Both the position numbers and the translations under genes were made by a program. 10,771 bases of DNA. It comes from Tardiphaga sp. (GTDB lineage: Bacteria; Pseudomonadota; Alphaproteobacteria; Rhizobiales; Xanthobacteraceae). Numbering within the stretch: the stretch's first letter is position 1; each line of letters begins with the position of its first letter. This document shows, in pieces, positions 1 through 6,385 of the stretch. Location: assembly GCA_014377915.1 (NCBI GenBank), contig JACMOT010000311.1, positions 1 through 10,771 on the forward strand, given 5' to 3'. The notes under the pieces are model-generated. The model was not told the origin of the DNA. It was given only the letters and a program-made list of their open reading frames with translations, and made no database searches.

Positions 1-507
1 CCCGGCGGCGGCCTCTCGATGGGCGACCTGCACTTCAGCCAGGGCGACGGCGAGATCACCTTCTGCGGCGCCATCGAGATGGCCGGTTGGCTGCACATCA
101 AGGTCGACATCATCAAGGACGGCGTGTCGAAATACGGCATCAAGAACCCGGTGTTCAAGCCATCGCCGATGACGCCGAACTACAACGACTACCTGATCTT
201 CGAGGGCATCTCGGTCGACGAGGAAGGCAAGCAGCATTACCTCGACGTCCACATCGCCTATCGCCAGGCCTGCCTGAATGCGATCGAATATCTGAAGAAG
301 TTCGGTTATTCCGGCGCGCAGGCCTATTCGATCCTCGGCACCGCGCCGGTGCAGGGCCACATCTCCGGCGTCGTCGACGTCCCCAACGCCTGCGCCACTT
401 TGTGGCTGCCGACGCAGATCTTCGACTTCGACATCAACCCGTCCTCGGTGGGGCCGATCAAGCATATTGACGGTTCGATCCAGATGCCGCTGTCGCAGGA
501 CAAGTGA
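1..507 (+). CDS. fmdA: Acetamidase/formamidase, C-terminal part (5' end outside window)
   Basis: The open frame runs in from base 1 and stops at TGA 505-507, leaving 168 codons of a protein that is about 400 residues long in characterised formamidases. The family (FmdA/AmdA) hydrolyses formamide or short aliphatic amides to the acid and ammonia in the cytoplasm, supplying nitrogen. Family-like stretches seen here are the Gly-rich start followed by MGDLHFSQGDGEI (visible residues 7-19), the GAIEMAGW segment just after it, and the late segment with YSILGTAPVQGHISG and VVDVPNACATLW. The C terminus ends normally, with no sign of frameshift or truncation other than the window edge. An fmdB-type gene follows 135 bp downstream on the same strand, the pairing known from Methylophilus methylotrophus, which supports the call. 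Exact substrate (formamide versus acetamide) cannot be told from this fragment. Confidence 0.93.
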   Translation, partial: PGGGLSMGDLHFSQGDGEITFCGAIEMAGWLHIKVDIIKDGVSKYGIKNPVFKPSPMTPNYNDYLIFEGISVDEEGKQHYLDVHIAYRQACLNAIEYLKKFGYSGAQAYSILGTAPVQGHISGVVDVPNACATLWLPTQIFDFDINPSSVGPIKHIDGSIQMPLSQDK

Positions 508-510
508 CGT

Positions 511-628
511 GTCATTCCGGGGCGCGGACAGCGTCAGCCGACCGCGAACCCGGAACCTCGAAATGTTCATCGTCCCATCTCGGGATTCCGGGTTCGCTCG
601 CGCTGACGCGCTGGCGCCCCGGAATGAC
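511..628. repeat. Long imperfect palindrome (dispersed repeat, copy 1)
   Basis: The outer arms GTCATTCCGGGGCGC (511-525) and its exact reverse complement at 614-628 enclose a second exact pair, GCGAACCCGGAA (544-555) with its complement at 586-597. Partial pairing lies between them, so the whole 118 bp could fold into one long hairpin. It fills nearly all of the gap between fmdA and fmdB. Its right-hand 44 bp (585-628) recur at 1016-1059 with 4 mismatches. From memory, palindromes with this outer motif are frequent between genes in Bradyrhizobium-like genomes. A hairpin here could also stabilise or attenuate the fmdA-fmdB transcript, which is inference. Confidence 0.85.
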
Positions 629-642
629 CGCAAGGAGATCAA

Positions 643-984
643 ATGCCGGTCTATGAATATCTCTGCAACGATTGCGGTCCGTTTACCGAGATGCGGCCGA
701 TGGCGGAATGCGACGCGCCGCACGACTGCCCGAAGTGCGACGTCGAGGCGCCGCGCGTCATTTTGACGGCGCCGGCGTTTTTCTGCATGCCCTCCGACAA
801 GCGCAAGGCCCATGCCACCAACGAACGCAGCCGCCACGCGCCGAAAAGTTCCGCGGAATACAAGGCCGCGCATGGTGCCGGCTGCGGTTGCTGCTCGGGC
901 AAGAAGCCGTCGCGGTTGGTGAAGCAGACGCGATCCGGTGCCAGGAGCTTTCCGACCGCACGGCCATGGATGATCAGCCACTGA
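643..984 (+). CDS. fmdB: FmdB-family zinc-ribbon protein
   Basis: A 113-residue protein starting at ATG 643 with a good Shine-Dalgarno AGGAG (633-637). The N-terminal MPVYEYLC opening and two Cys pairs, C8-x2-C11 and C29-x2-C32, form the zinc ribbon that defines the FmdB family (CxxC_CXXC_SSSS type). A flexible, basic middle leads to a second Cys cluster, GCGCC (C81, C83, C84). The end, RSFPTARPWMISH, is the kind of tail I recall from alphaproteobacterial members. In Methylophilus FmdB was proposed to regulate the formamidase operon, but most homologues have no proven role, so 'regulatory protein' is only a family label. It lies directly downstream of fmdA and may be cotranscribed with it. 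The long palindrome between them leaves that open. The protein is complete. Confidence 0.92.
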   Translation: MPVYEYLCNDCGPFTEMRPMAECDAPHDCPKCDVEAPRVILTAPAFFCMPSDKRKAHATNERSRHAPKSSAEYKAAHGAGCGCCSGKKPSRLVKQTRSGARSFPTARPWMISH

Positions 985-1012
985 CCCCTCCGCCGTCGTC
1001 CCGCCCCAAACG

Positions 1013-1059
1013 GTCATTCCGGGTTCGCTCTCGCTGGCGCGCTCGCGCTCCGGAATGAC
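1013..1059. repeat. Short palindromic repeat (dispersed repeat, copy 2)
   Basis: GTCATTCCGG (1013-1022) is exactly complementary to CCGGAATGAC (1050-1059). Bases 1016-1059 match 585-628 of copy 1 at 40 of 44 positions in the same orientation. This copy lacks the left half of copy 1 but regains the outer GTCATTCC end, so it is a shorter hairpin. It lies 28 bp after the fmdB stop and may double as the 3' end of the fmdAB transcript, although it has no T tract. Confidence 0.85.
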
Positions 1060-1082
1060 GATTCGGCGGCCTTCTCCTTATC

Positions 1083-1111
1083 GCGACATCGCGGTCTCGA
1101 TGCGCTAGAGT
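1083..1111 (+). promoter_or_regulatory. Candidate sigma70-type promoter for the aldo/keto reductase
   Basis: GCGACA (1083-1088) and TAGAGT (1106-1111) are separated by exactly 17 bp and each matches its consensus hexamer (TTGACA, TATAAT) at 4 of 6 positions. The -10 box lies 40 bp before the GTG start, leaving room for a short leader with the ribosome binding site. The spacing is good, but half-matching boxes in GC-rich DNA can arise by chance. Confidence 0.4.
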
Positions 1112-1151
1112 CCAGCTTCGCGCTGCGTTCCGCGGCGCGGAGGAGACAAGC

Positions 1152-1991
1152 GTGCGGCAGCACACATTCGGCGCAACAGGCGCCAGCGTGTCCGTGATCG
1201 GGCAGGGCACCTGGTACATCGACCATGGTGACCGCGGCAAAGCCGTCGCCGCGCTGCGCCACGGTCTCGATCTCGGCATGACCCACATCGATACCGCGGG
1301 AATGTACGGCGACGCCGAGCCGGTGGTGGCCGAGGCGATCGCTGGGCGGCGCGACGAGGTGTTCCTGGTGTCCAAAGTGCTGCCGGGCAACGCCTCGCGG
1401 CGCGGCACCGTCGTGGCGTGCGAGCGCTCGCTGAAGCGGCTGCGGACCGACCGGCTCGATTGCTATCTGCTGCACTGGCGCGGCCAGACTCCGCTGGCGC
1501 AGACCGTCGCCGCGCTCGAGGACCTGAAAAGCGCGGGCAAGATCCGCTCGTGGGGCGTCAGTAATTTCGATGCCGGCGACCTTGCCGAATTAATCGTGGT
1601 CGCGGGCAAGGGAACCATCGCTTGCAATCAGGTGCTGTACCATTTGCAGGAGCGGGCGGTCGAACACCGGGTTATTCCTTGGTGCGAGCAGCACAACGTC
1701 GCGGTGGTGGCGTATTCGCCATTCGGCCATAATGATTTTCCGGCCCCGCGCGCCCCCGGCGGACGGGTGCTGCAGGAGATCGCCGAGGCGCATCAGGCTA
1801 CGCCGCGCCAGGTCGCGCTGGCCTTCCTGACGCAACGCCCCTCGGTCCTCGCAATTCCCAAGGCTTCCTCGGAGGCGCACGCCGCCGACAATGCCGCAGC
1901 CGGCACGCTCCTTCTCAGTCCCGACGACATTGCCGGGATCGACCGGGCATTTCCGCGCGGACGCGAGCCCGCAAGCCTGCCGATGCTGTAG
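1152..1991 (+). CDS. Aldo/keto reductase
   Basis: A 279-residue NAD(P)H-dependent oxidoreductase of the aldo/keto reductase superfamily ((beta/alpha)8 barrel, cytoplasmic), predicted to interconvert a carbonyl and an alcohol. All four catalytic residues can be placed: D47 (in HIDTAGMYG), Y52, K75 (in LVSKVLPG) and H108 (in YLLHW). GVSN at 135-138, NQ at 159-160, YSPFG at 188-192 and the IPKASS cofactor loop at 235-240 follow in the expected order. The start is GTG at 1152, preceded by a purine-rich GGAGGAGA ribosome site (about 1138-1145). The MRQHTFGATGASVSVIGQGTW opening matches the normal family N terminus, so nothing is missing. Length is typical for the compact (~280 residue) bacterial members. 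Substrate cannot be inferred. The flanking genes (fmdB, a transporter) give no pathway clue, and it appears to have its own promoter. Confidence 0.93.
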   Translation: MRQHTFGATGASVSVIGQGTWYIDHGDRGKAVAALRHGLDLGMTHIDTAGMYGDAEPVVAEAIAGRRDEVFLVSKVLPGNASRRGTVVACERSLKRLRTDRLDCYLLHWRGQTPLAQTVAALEDLKSAGKIRSWGVSNFDAGDLAELIVVAGKGTIACNQVLYHLQERAVEHRVIPWCEQHNVAVVAYSPFGHNDFPAPRAPGGRVLQEIAEAHQATPRQVALAFLTQRPSVLAIPKASSEAHAADNAAAGTLLLSPDDIAGIDRAFPRGREPASLPML

Positions 1992-2002
1992 CGACCGAAG
2001 TC

Positions 2003-2062
2003 GAACCGGGGGCATTGCTGCGCTGCACTGCAACTCCGGGGCCGTGTTTCGAATCCCGGTTC
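2003..2062. repeat. Inverted repeat downstream of the aldo/keto reductase
   Basis: GAACCGGG (2003-2010) and its exact complement CCCGGTTC (2055-2062) are 44 bp apart, starting 12 bp after the reductase stop codon. It could form the base of a branched hairpin at the transcript end, but there is no T tract and an 8-bp match at this distance is weak in DNA this GC-rich. Confidence 0.3.
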
Positions 2063-2082
2063 AGGCAAGGCGCATATCCGAA

Positions 2083-2096
2083 TCCCGATATCGGGA
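2083..2096. promoter_or_regulatory. Perfect 14-bp palindrome upstream of the transporter gene
   Basis: TCCCGATATCGGGA is a perfect palindrome lying about 100 bp before the likely start of the transporter gene and 90 bp after the reductase stop. Its position suits an operator for a dimeric regulator, but no regulator gene sits next to it and I see no second copy in the window. Confidence 0.3.
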
Positions 2097-2196
2097 CTTG
2101 TCGTCCTTGCGCGATCATCGTTTTGTGATCTCGCATTCGATTCGGCTCCCGTGGTGCGCGGTGAGCGTCGTTGCCAGCCACACGATCGGTTCCGAA

Positions 2197-3147
2197 GTGA
2201 CAAGCCATGTGCCGCCGCCGAAGCTTGCTGTTCCCGCGCTGGCGCATCGACATACCGACAAGCCGTTGCTGGGCATTCTGCTGATCATCGGCTCGACGGT
2301 GTTTCTGGCGTCCTCCGATGCCATGGCGAAGTATCTCGCGCGTAGCTTGCCGGCGGCCGAAATCGCCTGGCTGAGGTTCTTCGTGTTCGTGCTGATCCTG
2401 TTGCCGATGGTGCTGGCGCCGTCCTCGGGCAAGGCGATGCGCTCGACCCGCCCGCTGCTGCAGGTGTTTCGTGGCCTGGCGCTGCTGGGTTCGTCGATCT
2501 TCTTCATCATCGGGCTTGGCTATCTCCCGATCGCCGAGGCGGCTGCGACCGCTTTCATTGCGCCGGTGTTCGTCACCGGGCTATCGATCATGTTTCTCGC
2601 CGAGAAGGTCGGCATCCGGCGCTGGATCGCGACCATCGCCGGCCTGGTCGGCGTGCTGGTCGTTGTACGGCCGGGGACGTCGGCCTTCGACCCCGCCGCG
2701 ATCTATCCGATCCTGTCGGCGCTCGGCTGGGCCGTGGCCCTGGTTCTGACGCGCAAGATCACGGGGGGCGATCGCGCGATTACCACGATGGCCTACTCCG
2801 CCATCGTCGGCTTTCTCATCATGAGCGTGCTGGTACCTTTCTACTGGGTGCCGCCGAACTGGCAACAGATCGCACTCGGGGTGGCGATCGGCGTTTCCTC
2901 GACTACCGGGCACTGGATCGTGGTGATGGCGTTTCGCTACGCCGACGCGTCGGTGCTGGCGCCGTTCTCCTACGTCCAGTTGGTATGGGTTGCGCTGCTG
3001 GGTTTCTTTGTTTTCGGCGAAGTGCCGGATGCATTCACCTATGGCGGCGCCGCCATCATCATTGCCAGCGGGCTCTATACGGCCCACCGCGAACGCGTCC
3101 GGCGGGCGCAAGTGCTGATACCTGCCGAGCCCTATCCCAGCGTTTGA
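2197..3147 (+). CDS. EamA/DMT-family inner-membrane transporter
   Basis: A protein of about 316 residues with roughly ten hydrophobic segments arranged as two EamA repeats (residues ~24-158 and ~170-300), the drug/metabolite transporter architecture. Family-like segments are LASSDAMAKYLAR near helix 1, PIAEAAATAFIAPVF at 111-125, the FLAEKVGIRRW turn at 133-143, and GVLVVVRPG at 152-160. The second repeat has APFSYVQLVW and FGEVPD. Members export or import amino acids, purines or other small solutes. The substrate cannot be told here. The start is uncertain: the frame is open from 1891, overlapping the upstream reductase, but that portion does not look like family sequence. GTG at 2197, 2161 and 2209 are all in frame, and none has a convincing Shine-Dalgarno. 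I prefer 2197, giving a ~22-residue hydrophilic lead before helix 1. The protein ends with a short basic cytoplasmic tail. Confidence 0.88.
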   Translation: MTSHVPPPKLAVPALAHRHTDKPLLGILLIIGSTVFLASSDAMAKYLARSLPAAEIAWLRFFVFVLILLPMVLAPSSGKAMRSTRPLLQVFRGLALLGSSIFFIIGLGYLPIAEAAATAFIAPVFVTGLSIMFLAEKVGIRRWIATIAGLVGVLVVVRPGTSAFDPAAIYPILSALGWAVALVLTRKITGGDRAITTMAYSAIVGFLIMSVLVPFYWVPPNWQQIALGVAIGVSSTTGHWIVVMAFRYADASVLAPFSYVQLVWVALLGFFVFGEVPDAFTYGGAAIIIASGLYTAHRERVRRAQVLIPAEPYPSV

Positions 3148-3217
3148 TGAGGTCATGGTGGAACTGCGCCAAGCCACCCCTCTCTCCCTCAATGCGGGGG
3201 AATGAGGTAAAAAATCC

Positions 3218-3247
3218 TAAATCGCTGATGATTTATCGGGGTATAAA
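3218..3247. promoter_or_regulatory. AT-rich candidate control region upstream of the c-di-GMP gene
   Basis: In a locally A/T-rich patch (about 3207-3252) that stands out from the GC-rich surroundings, TAAATC (3218-3223) is mirrored exactly by GATTTA (3230-3235) across a 6-bp spacer. A TATAAA box follows at 3242-3247. This looks like an operator overlapping the upstream part of a promoter for the gene starting near 3345. There is no good -35 hexamer at the right distance, so the promoter would be activator-dependent or wrongly placed. Confidence 0.35.
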
Positions 3248-3344
3248 AATAACGCGCGGCATGCACCGGGCTTGATGCGACGTTGTGACCTTGCGAACGC
3301 GGCGTGCGGTATATTTGAAACGCGCGAACCGCGCTGGTATGGTC

Positions 3345-5759
3345 ATGCTCAGAGTTTGGAATTGTCTCGAAACGGAGCACGACTGGCGACTGGTGCTGTT
3401 GGCGGTTGGCGTCTGCTTCCTCACCAGTCTCGCCGCCGTCAATATGTTCGGGCGTGCCCGTGCCGCCGATGGCCGTTCGCGGCTCGTCTGGTTGATGCTT
3501 ACCGGTGTGCTGACCGGCTGCGGCGTGTGGGCCACGCACTTCATCGCCATGCTCGCTTACTTGCCGGGCTTCGACATTCGCTATGATCTGCTGATTACGG
3601 CCTGCTCGCTGGTTGCCGCGACGGTGATGACAACGGCCGGCTTCGCCATCGCCCTGTTCAAGGGAGGGCGGCAGGGAGGGCTGACCGGAGGCGCGATGGT
3701 CGGGGCTGGCATCGCCTGCATGCATTATATGGGCATGGCCTCGCTACGCATTCCCGCGGTCATTGTCTGGATCCCGGATCTGGTCATTGCGTCGATCCTG
3801 CTGAGCATTCTGCTCGGCGCAGCAGCGATGGTGATGGCCCAGCACAGCTATAGTCCGATGCGGCTGTTGCTGGCAGCGATGTTGCTGACGCTGGCGGTGA
3901 GTCTGCATCATCTAACCGGCATGGGCGCGGTCGATCTGCTGCGCCAGGCGAACGTCGTCGATGACAAGGACCTGCCGTCACCGGTGGCGCTTTCCGCCGT
4001 TATCGCCGCCTTCACGGCGGCGGTGGTGCTTGCCGGGCTGATCGGCGCCATGTCCGACCGCCAAACTAAACGTGGCATCGGCCTGCGCGGCATGCAGCTT
4101 GACGCCGCGCTGAACAGCATGGCCCAGGGACTGTGCATGTATGATGTCGAGGGCCGGGTCGAGCTATGGAATGACAGCTATCTTCGGATGTACCGAATTG
4201 CGCCGGCGCGCATGTTCGTCGGCGCGACGTTTGAGCAGGTGCTGGCGTTACGCAAGGCAGCCGGCACGGCCTTTGTTGAACCGGATCTCTACGAAGCCAT
4301 GCTTCGCGAGGCCGTCGCCAACCGCAAGCCGGCGACCTACACGGCGGAATTGCCGGACGGACGAATTATCAATGTACAATTCCGGCCGACCAATAATGGC
4401 GGCTGGCTGGCGACCCATGGTGACATCACCGAGCAGAAGCTGCGCGATGCGCGCATCGTTCATCTGGCGCGCTACGACGCGATGACCGATCTGCCGAACC
4501 GCTTCGCCTTCAACGAACATTTGACGCGGATCTTCGAACAGGCCGCCGCGGGGCAGGGCTCGTTCGCAGTCGTTCGCGCCGATATCGACAGCTTCAAGGA
4601 AATCAACGATGTCTACGGCCAGGTGGTTGGCGACGCCGTGCTCACCGAGTTGGCGAAGCGCATCAAGGTGGCCTGCCACGGCGCCTTTCTGGCGCGGCAG
4701 GGCGGCGACGAGTTTTCGATCGTATCGCTGCTGGGACCGGAGTTGCAGACCGCGGAGGATCTCAGCGTCAGGTTGTCAGCGGTGCTCGATAACGTGCTGC
4801 AGATCGGACGCGAGACGGTTCAGGTCCGTTGTACCATTGGCATCAGCGTCTATCCGCAGGATGGCGCCGATGTCGAGACGCTGGTTTCCCATGCCGATCT
4901 GGCGTTGCACCGCGCCAAGGCCGAGGACCGCGGTACCATCCGCTTTTTCGAAGCCGCGATGGACCGGCAGATCCGCGAGAAGCGTTTGATGCAGCGCGAT
5001 CTTGTTGTGGCGATCGAGAACAAGCAGTTTGAATTATACTACCAGCCACAGTCCACCGCCAATGGCGTCGTCGTCGGTTTCGAAGTGCTGATCCGCTGGC
5101 ATCATCCGCTGCACGGTATGGTTTCGCCCGGCGTCTTTATTCCGCTGGCGGAGGAGACCGGGCTGATCAGCACCATCGACGAATGGGTGCTGCGCGCGGC
5201 CTGTCGTGAGGCGGCAAGCTGGCCGAACCAACTGGCGATCGCGATCAACCTGTCGCCGGTCGACTTCCAGCGCAGCGACGTGCCAGCTCTACTGGCCGCG
5301 GTGCTGTCGGAGACCGGCCTGAGCCCGGCCCGCCTGGAGATCGAGATCACCGAAGGCATATTGATCGACGATTTCGCCCGTGCCATCGCGATCCTGCGCC
5401 AGATCAAGGCCCTCGGGGTACGCGTCGCGATGGATGATTTCGGCACCGGCTATTCCAGCCTGAGCTATCTGCAGTCGTTTCCGTTCGACAAGATCAAGAT
5501 CGACCAGACCTTCATCGCCAGCCTGGAAGACAATCCGCAATCGGCGGCCATCATCCATGCCATTCTCGGGCTCGGCCATTCGCTTGGCCTGCCGATGATC
5601 GCGGAAGGCGTCGAGACCGAGGCCCAACTGGCATTTCTCACCGCCGAGGGCTGCGCCGAGGTTCAGGGCTATTTGATCGGCCGCCCGCAACCGATCGCGC
5701 ATTACCGCAGCCTGGTCAGCGGTGGTCGTGAGTATTTCGAGGTGAAGCGGGCCGGCTAG
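3345..5759 (+). CDS. MHYT-PAS-GGDEF-EAL cyclic-di-GMP signalling protein
   Basis: An 804-residue inner-membrane protein. Residues ~14-236 form seven hydrophobic helices carrying the three MHYT-type motifs THFIAM (64-69), MHYMGM (126-131) and HHLTGM (188-193), a domain proposed to sense a diatomic gas through bound copper. A PAS-like domain follows at ~250-365, ending in GDITEQK. The GGDEF domain (~372-535) has DLPNR, DIDSFKEIND (413-422) and an intact GGDEF at 453-457, so diguanylate cyclase activity is possible. There is no RxxD inhibitory site just before it. The EAL domain (~545-790) reads EVL at 580-582 and keeps E580, N635, E667, E670, D697, D698, K718, E754 and Q774, spaced as in the active phosphodiesterase RocR over most of their length. 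ATG 3345 is chosen because MLRVWNC resembles family N termini. ATG 3339 and GTG 3285 are alternatives, none with a clear ribosome site. Confidence 0.93.
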   Translation: MLRVWNCLETEHDWRLVLLAVGVCFLTSLAAVNMFGRARAADGRSRLVWLMLTGVLTGCGVWATHFIAMLAYLPGFDIRYDLLITACSLVAATVMTTAGFAIALFKGGRQGGLTGGAMVGAGIACMHYMGMASLRIPAVIVWIPDLVIASILLSILLGAAAMVMAQHSYSPMRLLLAAMLLTLAVSLHHLTGMGAVDLLRQANVVDDKDLPSPVALSAVIAAFTAAVVLAGLIGAMSDRQTKRGIGLRGMQLDAALNSMAQGLCMYDVEGRVELWNDSYLRMYRIAPARMFVGATFEQVLALRKAAGTAFVEPDLYEAMLREAVANRKPATYTAELPDGRIINVQFRPTNNGGWLATHGDITEQKLRDARIVHLARYDAMTDLPNRFAFNEHLTRIFEQAAAGQGSFAVVRADIDSFKEINDVYGQVVGDAVLTELAKRIKVACHGAFLARQGGDEFSIVSLLGPELQTAEDLSVRLSAVLDNVLQIGRETVQVRCTIGISVYPQDGADVETLVSHADLALHRAKAEDRGTIRFFEAAMDRQIREKRLMQRDLVVAIENKQFELYYQPQSTANGVVVGFEVLIRWHHPLHGMVSPGVFIPLAEETGLISTIDEWVLRAACREAASWPNQLAIAINLSPVDFQRSDVPALLAAVLSETGLSPARLEIEITEGILIDDFARAIAILRQIKALGVRVAMDDFGTGYSSLSYLQSFPFDKIKIDQTFIASLEDNPQSAAIIHAILGLGHSLGLPMIAEGVETEAQLAFLTAEGCAEVQGYLIGRPQPIAHYRSLVSGGREYFEVKRAG

Positions 5760-5766
5760 TCTATCC

Positions 5767-5786
5767 GAGGGCCGTGATTGGCCTTC
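5767..5786. terminator. Possible short hairpin between convergent genes
   Basis: GAGGGCC (5767-5773) can pair with GGCCTTC (5780-5786) with one G-U pair and a 6-nt loop. It lies in the 25-bp gap between the convergent c-di-GMP gene and the Lrp-type gene, overlapping the latter's stop codon. There is no T tract in either direction, so it is at best a weak shared terminator. Confidence 0.3.
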
Positions 5787-6246
5787 AGACCGGCAATGCG
5801 ATCGTGTACTTTACCTGACTTAGTGCGAAGCTGGATTCGATCGAGGCGATGCCGTCGAGCCGGGTCAGCTTGTTTTTCAGAAACGCCTCATAGGATGACA
5901 GGTCGGCGGCGACGACGCGCAGCAGGTAGTCGCGATTGCCGGTCATCAGATAGCATTCCAGTACTTCTTCCCACTTCGAGATCGACTTGGCGAAGCGGGT
6001 GAGGTCCTCTTCTTTCTGCCGGACCAGCTTGATCGAGATGAACACGCTGACCGGCAGGCCGACGGCCTTCTGGTCGACCAGCGCCATGTAGCGCGTGATG
6101 ATGCCGCGCTGCTCCAGCAATTTGACGCGGCGGTGGCACGGCGAAATCGACAATCCGACCTTCTCGGCGAGCTCCTGCATGGTGATGCGACTGTCCATCT
6201 GCAGCACGCCGAGGATTTTTCGGTCGATGGCGTCAAGCGAAGGCAT
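5785..6246 (-). CDS. Lrp/AsnC-family transcriptional regulator
   Basis: A 153-residue DNA-binding protein. The N-terminal winged helix-turn-helix begins LDAIDRKILGVLQMDSRITM and continues through ELAEKVGLSISPCHRRVKLL (recognition helix about 33-45). The C-terminal RAM ligand-binding/oligomerisation domain spans ~66-150 and includes TGNRDYLLRV at 102-111. This is the standard length and architecture for the family, which usually senses amino acids or their keto acids. The start is ATG at 6244-6246 (MPSLDAIDRK), because family members begin a few residues before the LDxxDxxIL motif. An upstream in-frame ATG at 6304-6306 would add 20 unlike residues and run into the control region. The gene diverges from the AceE-like E1 gene across 139 bp, so the E1 gene is its likely main target, together with its own promoter. 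Confidence 0.93.
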   Translation of the reverse strand: MPSLDAIDRKILGVLQMDSRITMQELAEKVGLSISPCHRRVKLLEQRGIITRYMALVDQKAVGLPVSVFISIKLVRQKEEDLTRFAKSISKWEEVLECYLMTGNRDYLLRVVAADLSSYEAFLKNKLTRLDGIASIESSFALSQVKYTIALPV

Positions 6247-6270
6247 TGGAATAAATCCGGTAAATTGAGG

Positions 6271-6281
6271 GTCTGACAGAC
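6271..6281. promoter_or_regulatory. Candidate operator in the divergent Lrp/E1 control region
   Basis: GTCTGACAGAC is a perfect 11-bp palindrome (5-bp arms around a central A). It sits 25 bp upstream of the Lrp-type start codon, directly downstream of that gene's candidate -10 box. The heptamer TAAATTG occurs twice around it, at 6261-6267 and 6314-6320, and ATGGC/GCCAT arms (6295-6306) form another small inverted repeat. Lrp-family regulators typically bind several spaced degenerate palindromes in such intergenic regions. That this one is bound is inference. Confidence 0.4.
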
Positions 6282-6311
6282 AGTTTATCCCAGGATGGCC
6301 AGCCATGTCGT
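6282..6311 (-). promoter_or_regulatory. Candidate promoter of the Lrp-type gene
   Basis: Read on the minus strand, ACGACA (6311-6306) and TAAACT (6287-6282) are 18 bp apart, each 4 of 6 to the sigma70 hexamers, with the -10 about 36 bp before the ATG. The 11-bp palindrome falls just after the -10, where binding would repress, consistent with autoregulation. Confidence 0.3.
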
Positions 6312-6344
6312 GCTAAATTGGTAAGTTTTGCAGGTCAGCGCGGT

Positions 6345-6350
6345 TAGAAT
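6345..6350 (+). promoter_or_regulatory. Candidate -10 box of the E1 gene
   Basis: TAGAAT matches the -10 consensus at 5 of 6 positions and lies 35 bp before the E1 start codon. No acceptable -35 hexamer is found 15-19 bp upstream, as is common for activator-dependent promoters. That would fit activation by the divergently encoded Lrp-type protein. Confidence 0.35.
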
Positions 6351-6385
6351 GCCGTCAATCAACAAGCCGAACCAGCGAGGGCGAA

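Noticed and set aside
2045..2062. A TTCGAAT T-loop-like string followed by CCCGG, suggesting a tRNA 3' end
   Set aside because: The bases before the loop do not pair with CCCGG, no anticodon or acceptor arm can be drawn upstream, and there is no CCA end. It is a chance match.
1891..2196. Extension of the transporter frame upstream into the aldo/keto reductase gene (418 residues in total)
   Set aside because: The extra ~100 residues are R/S/P-rich, overlap the end of a well-supported gene and do not resemble the transporter family, which normally begins shortly before helix 1.
6247..6306. Upstream ATG of the Lrp-type gene (20 additional residues)
   Set aside because: The extension is not family-like and would run through the shared control region and its palindrome. 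MPSLDAIDRK at 6246 is the normal kind of start.
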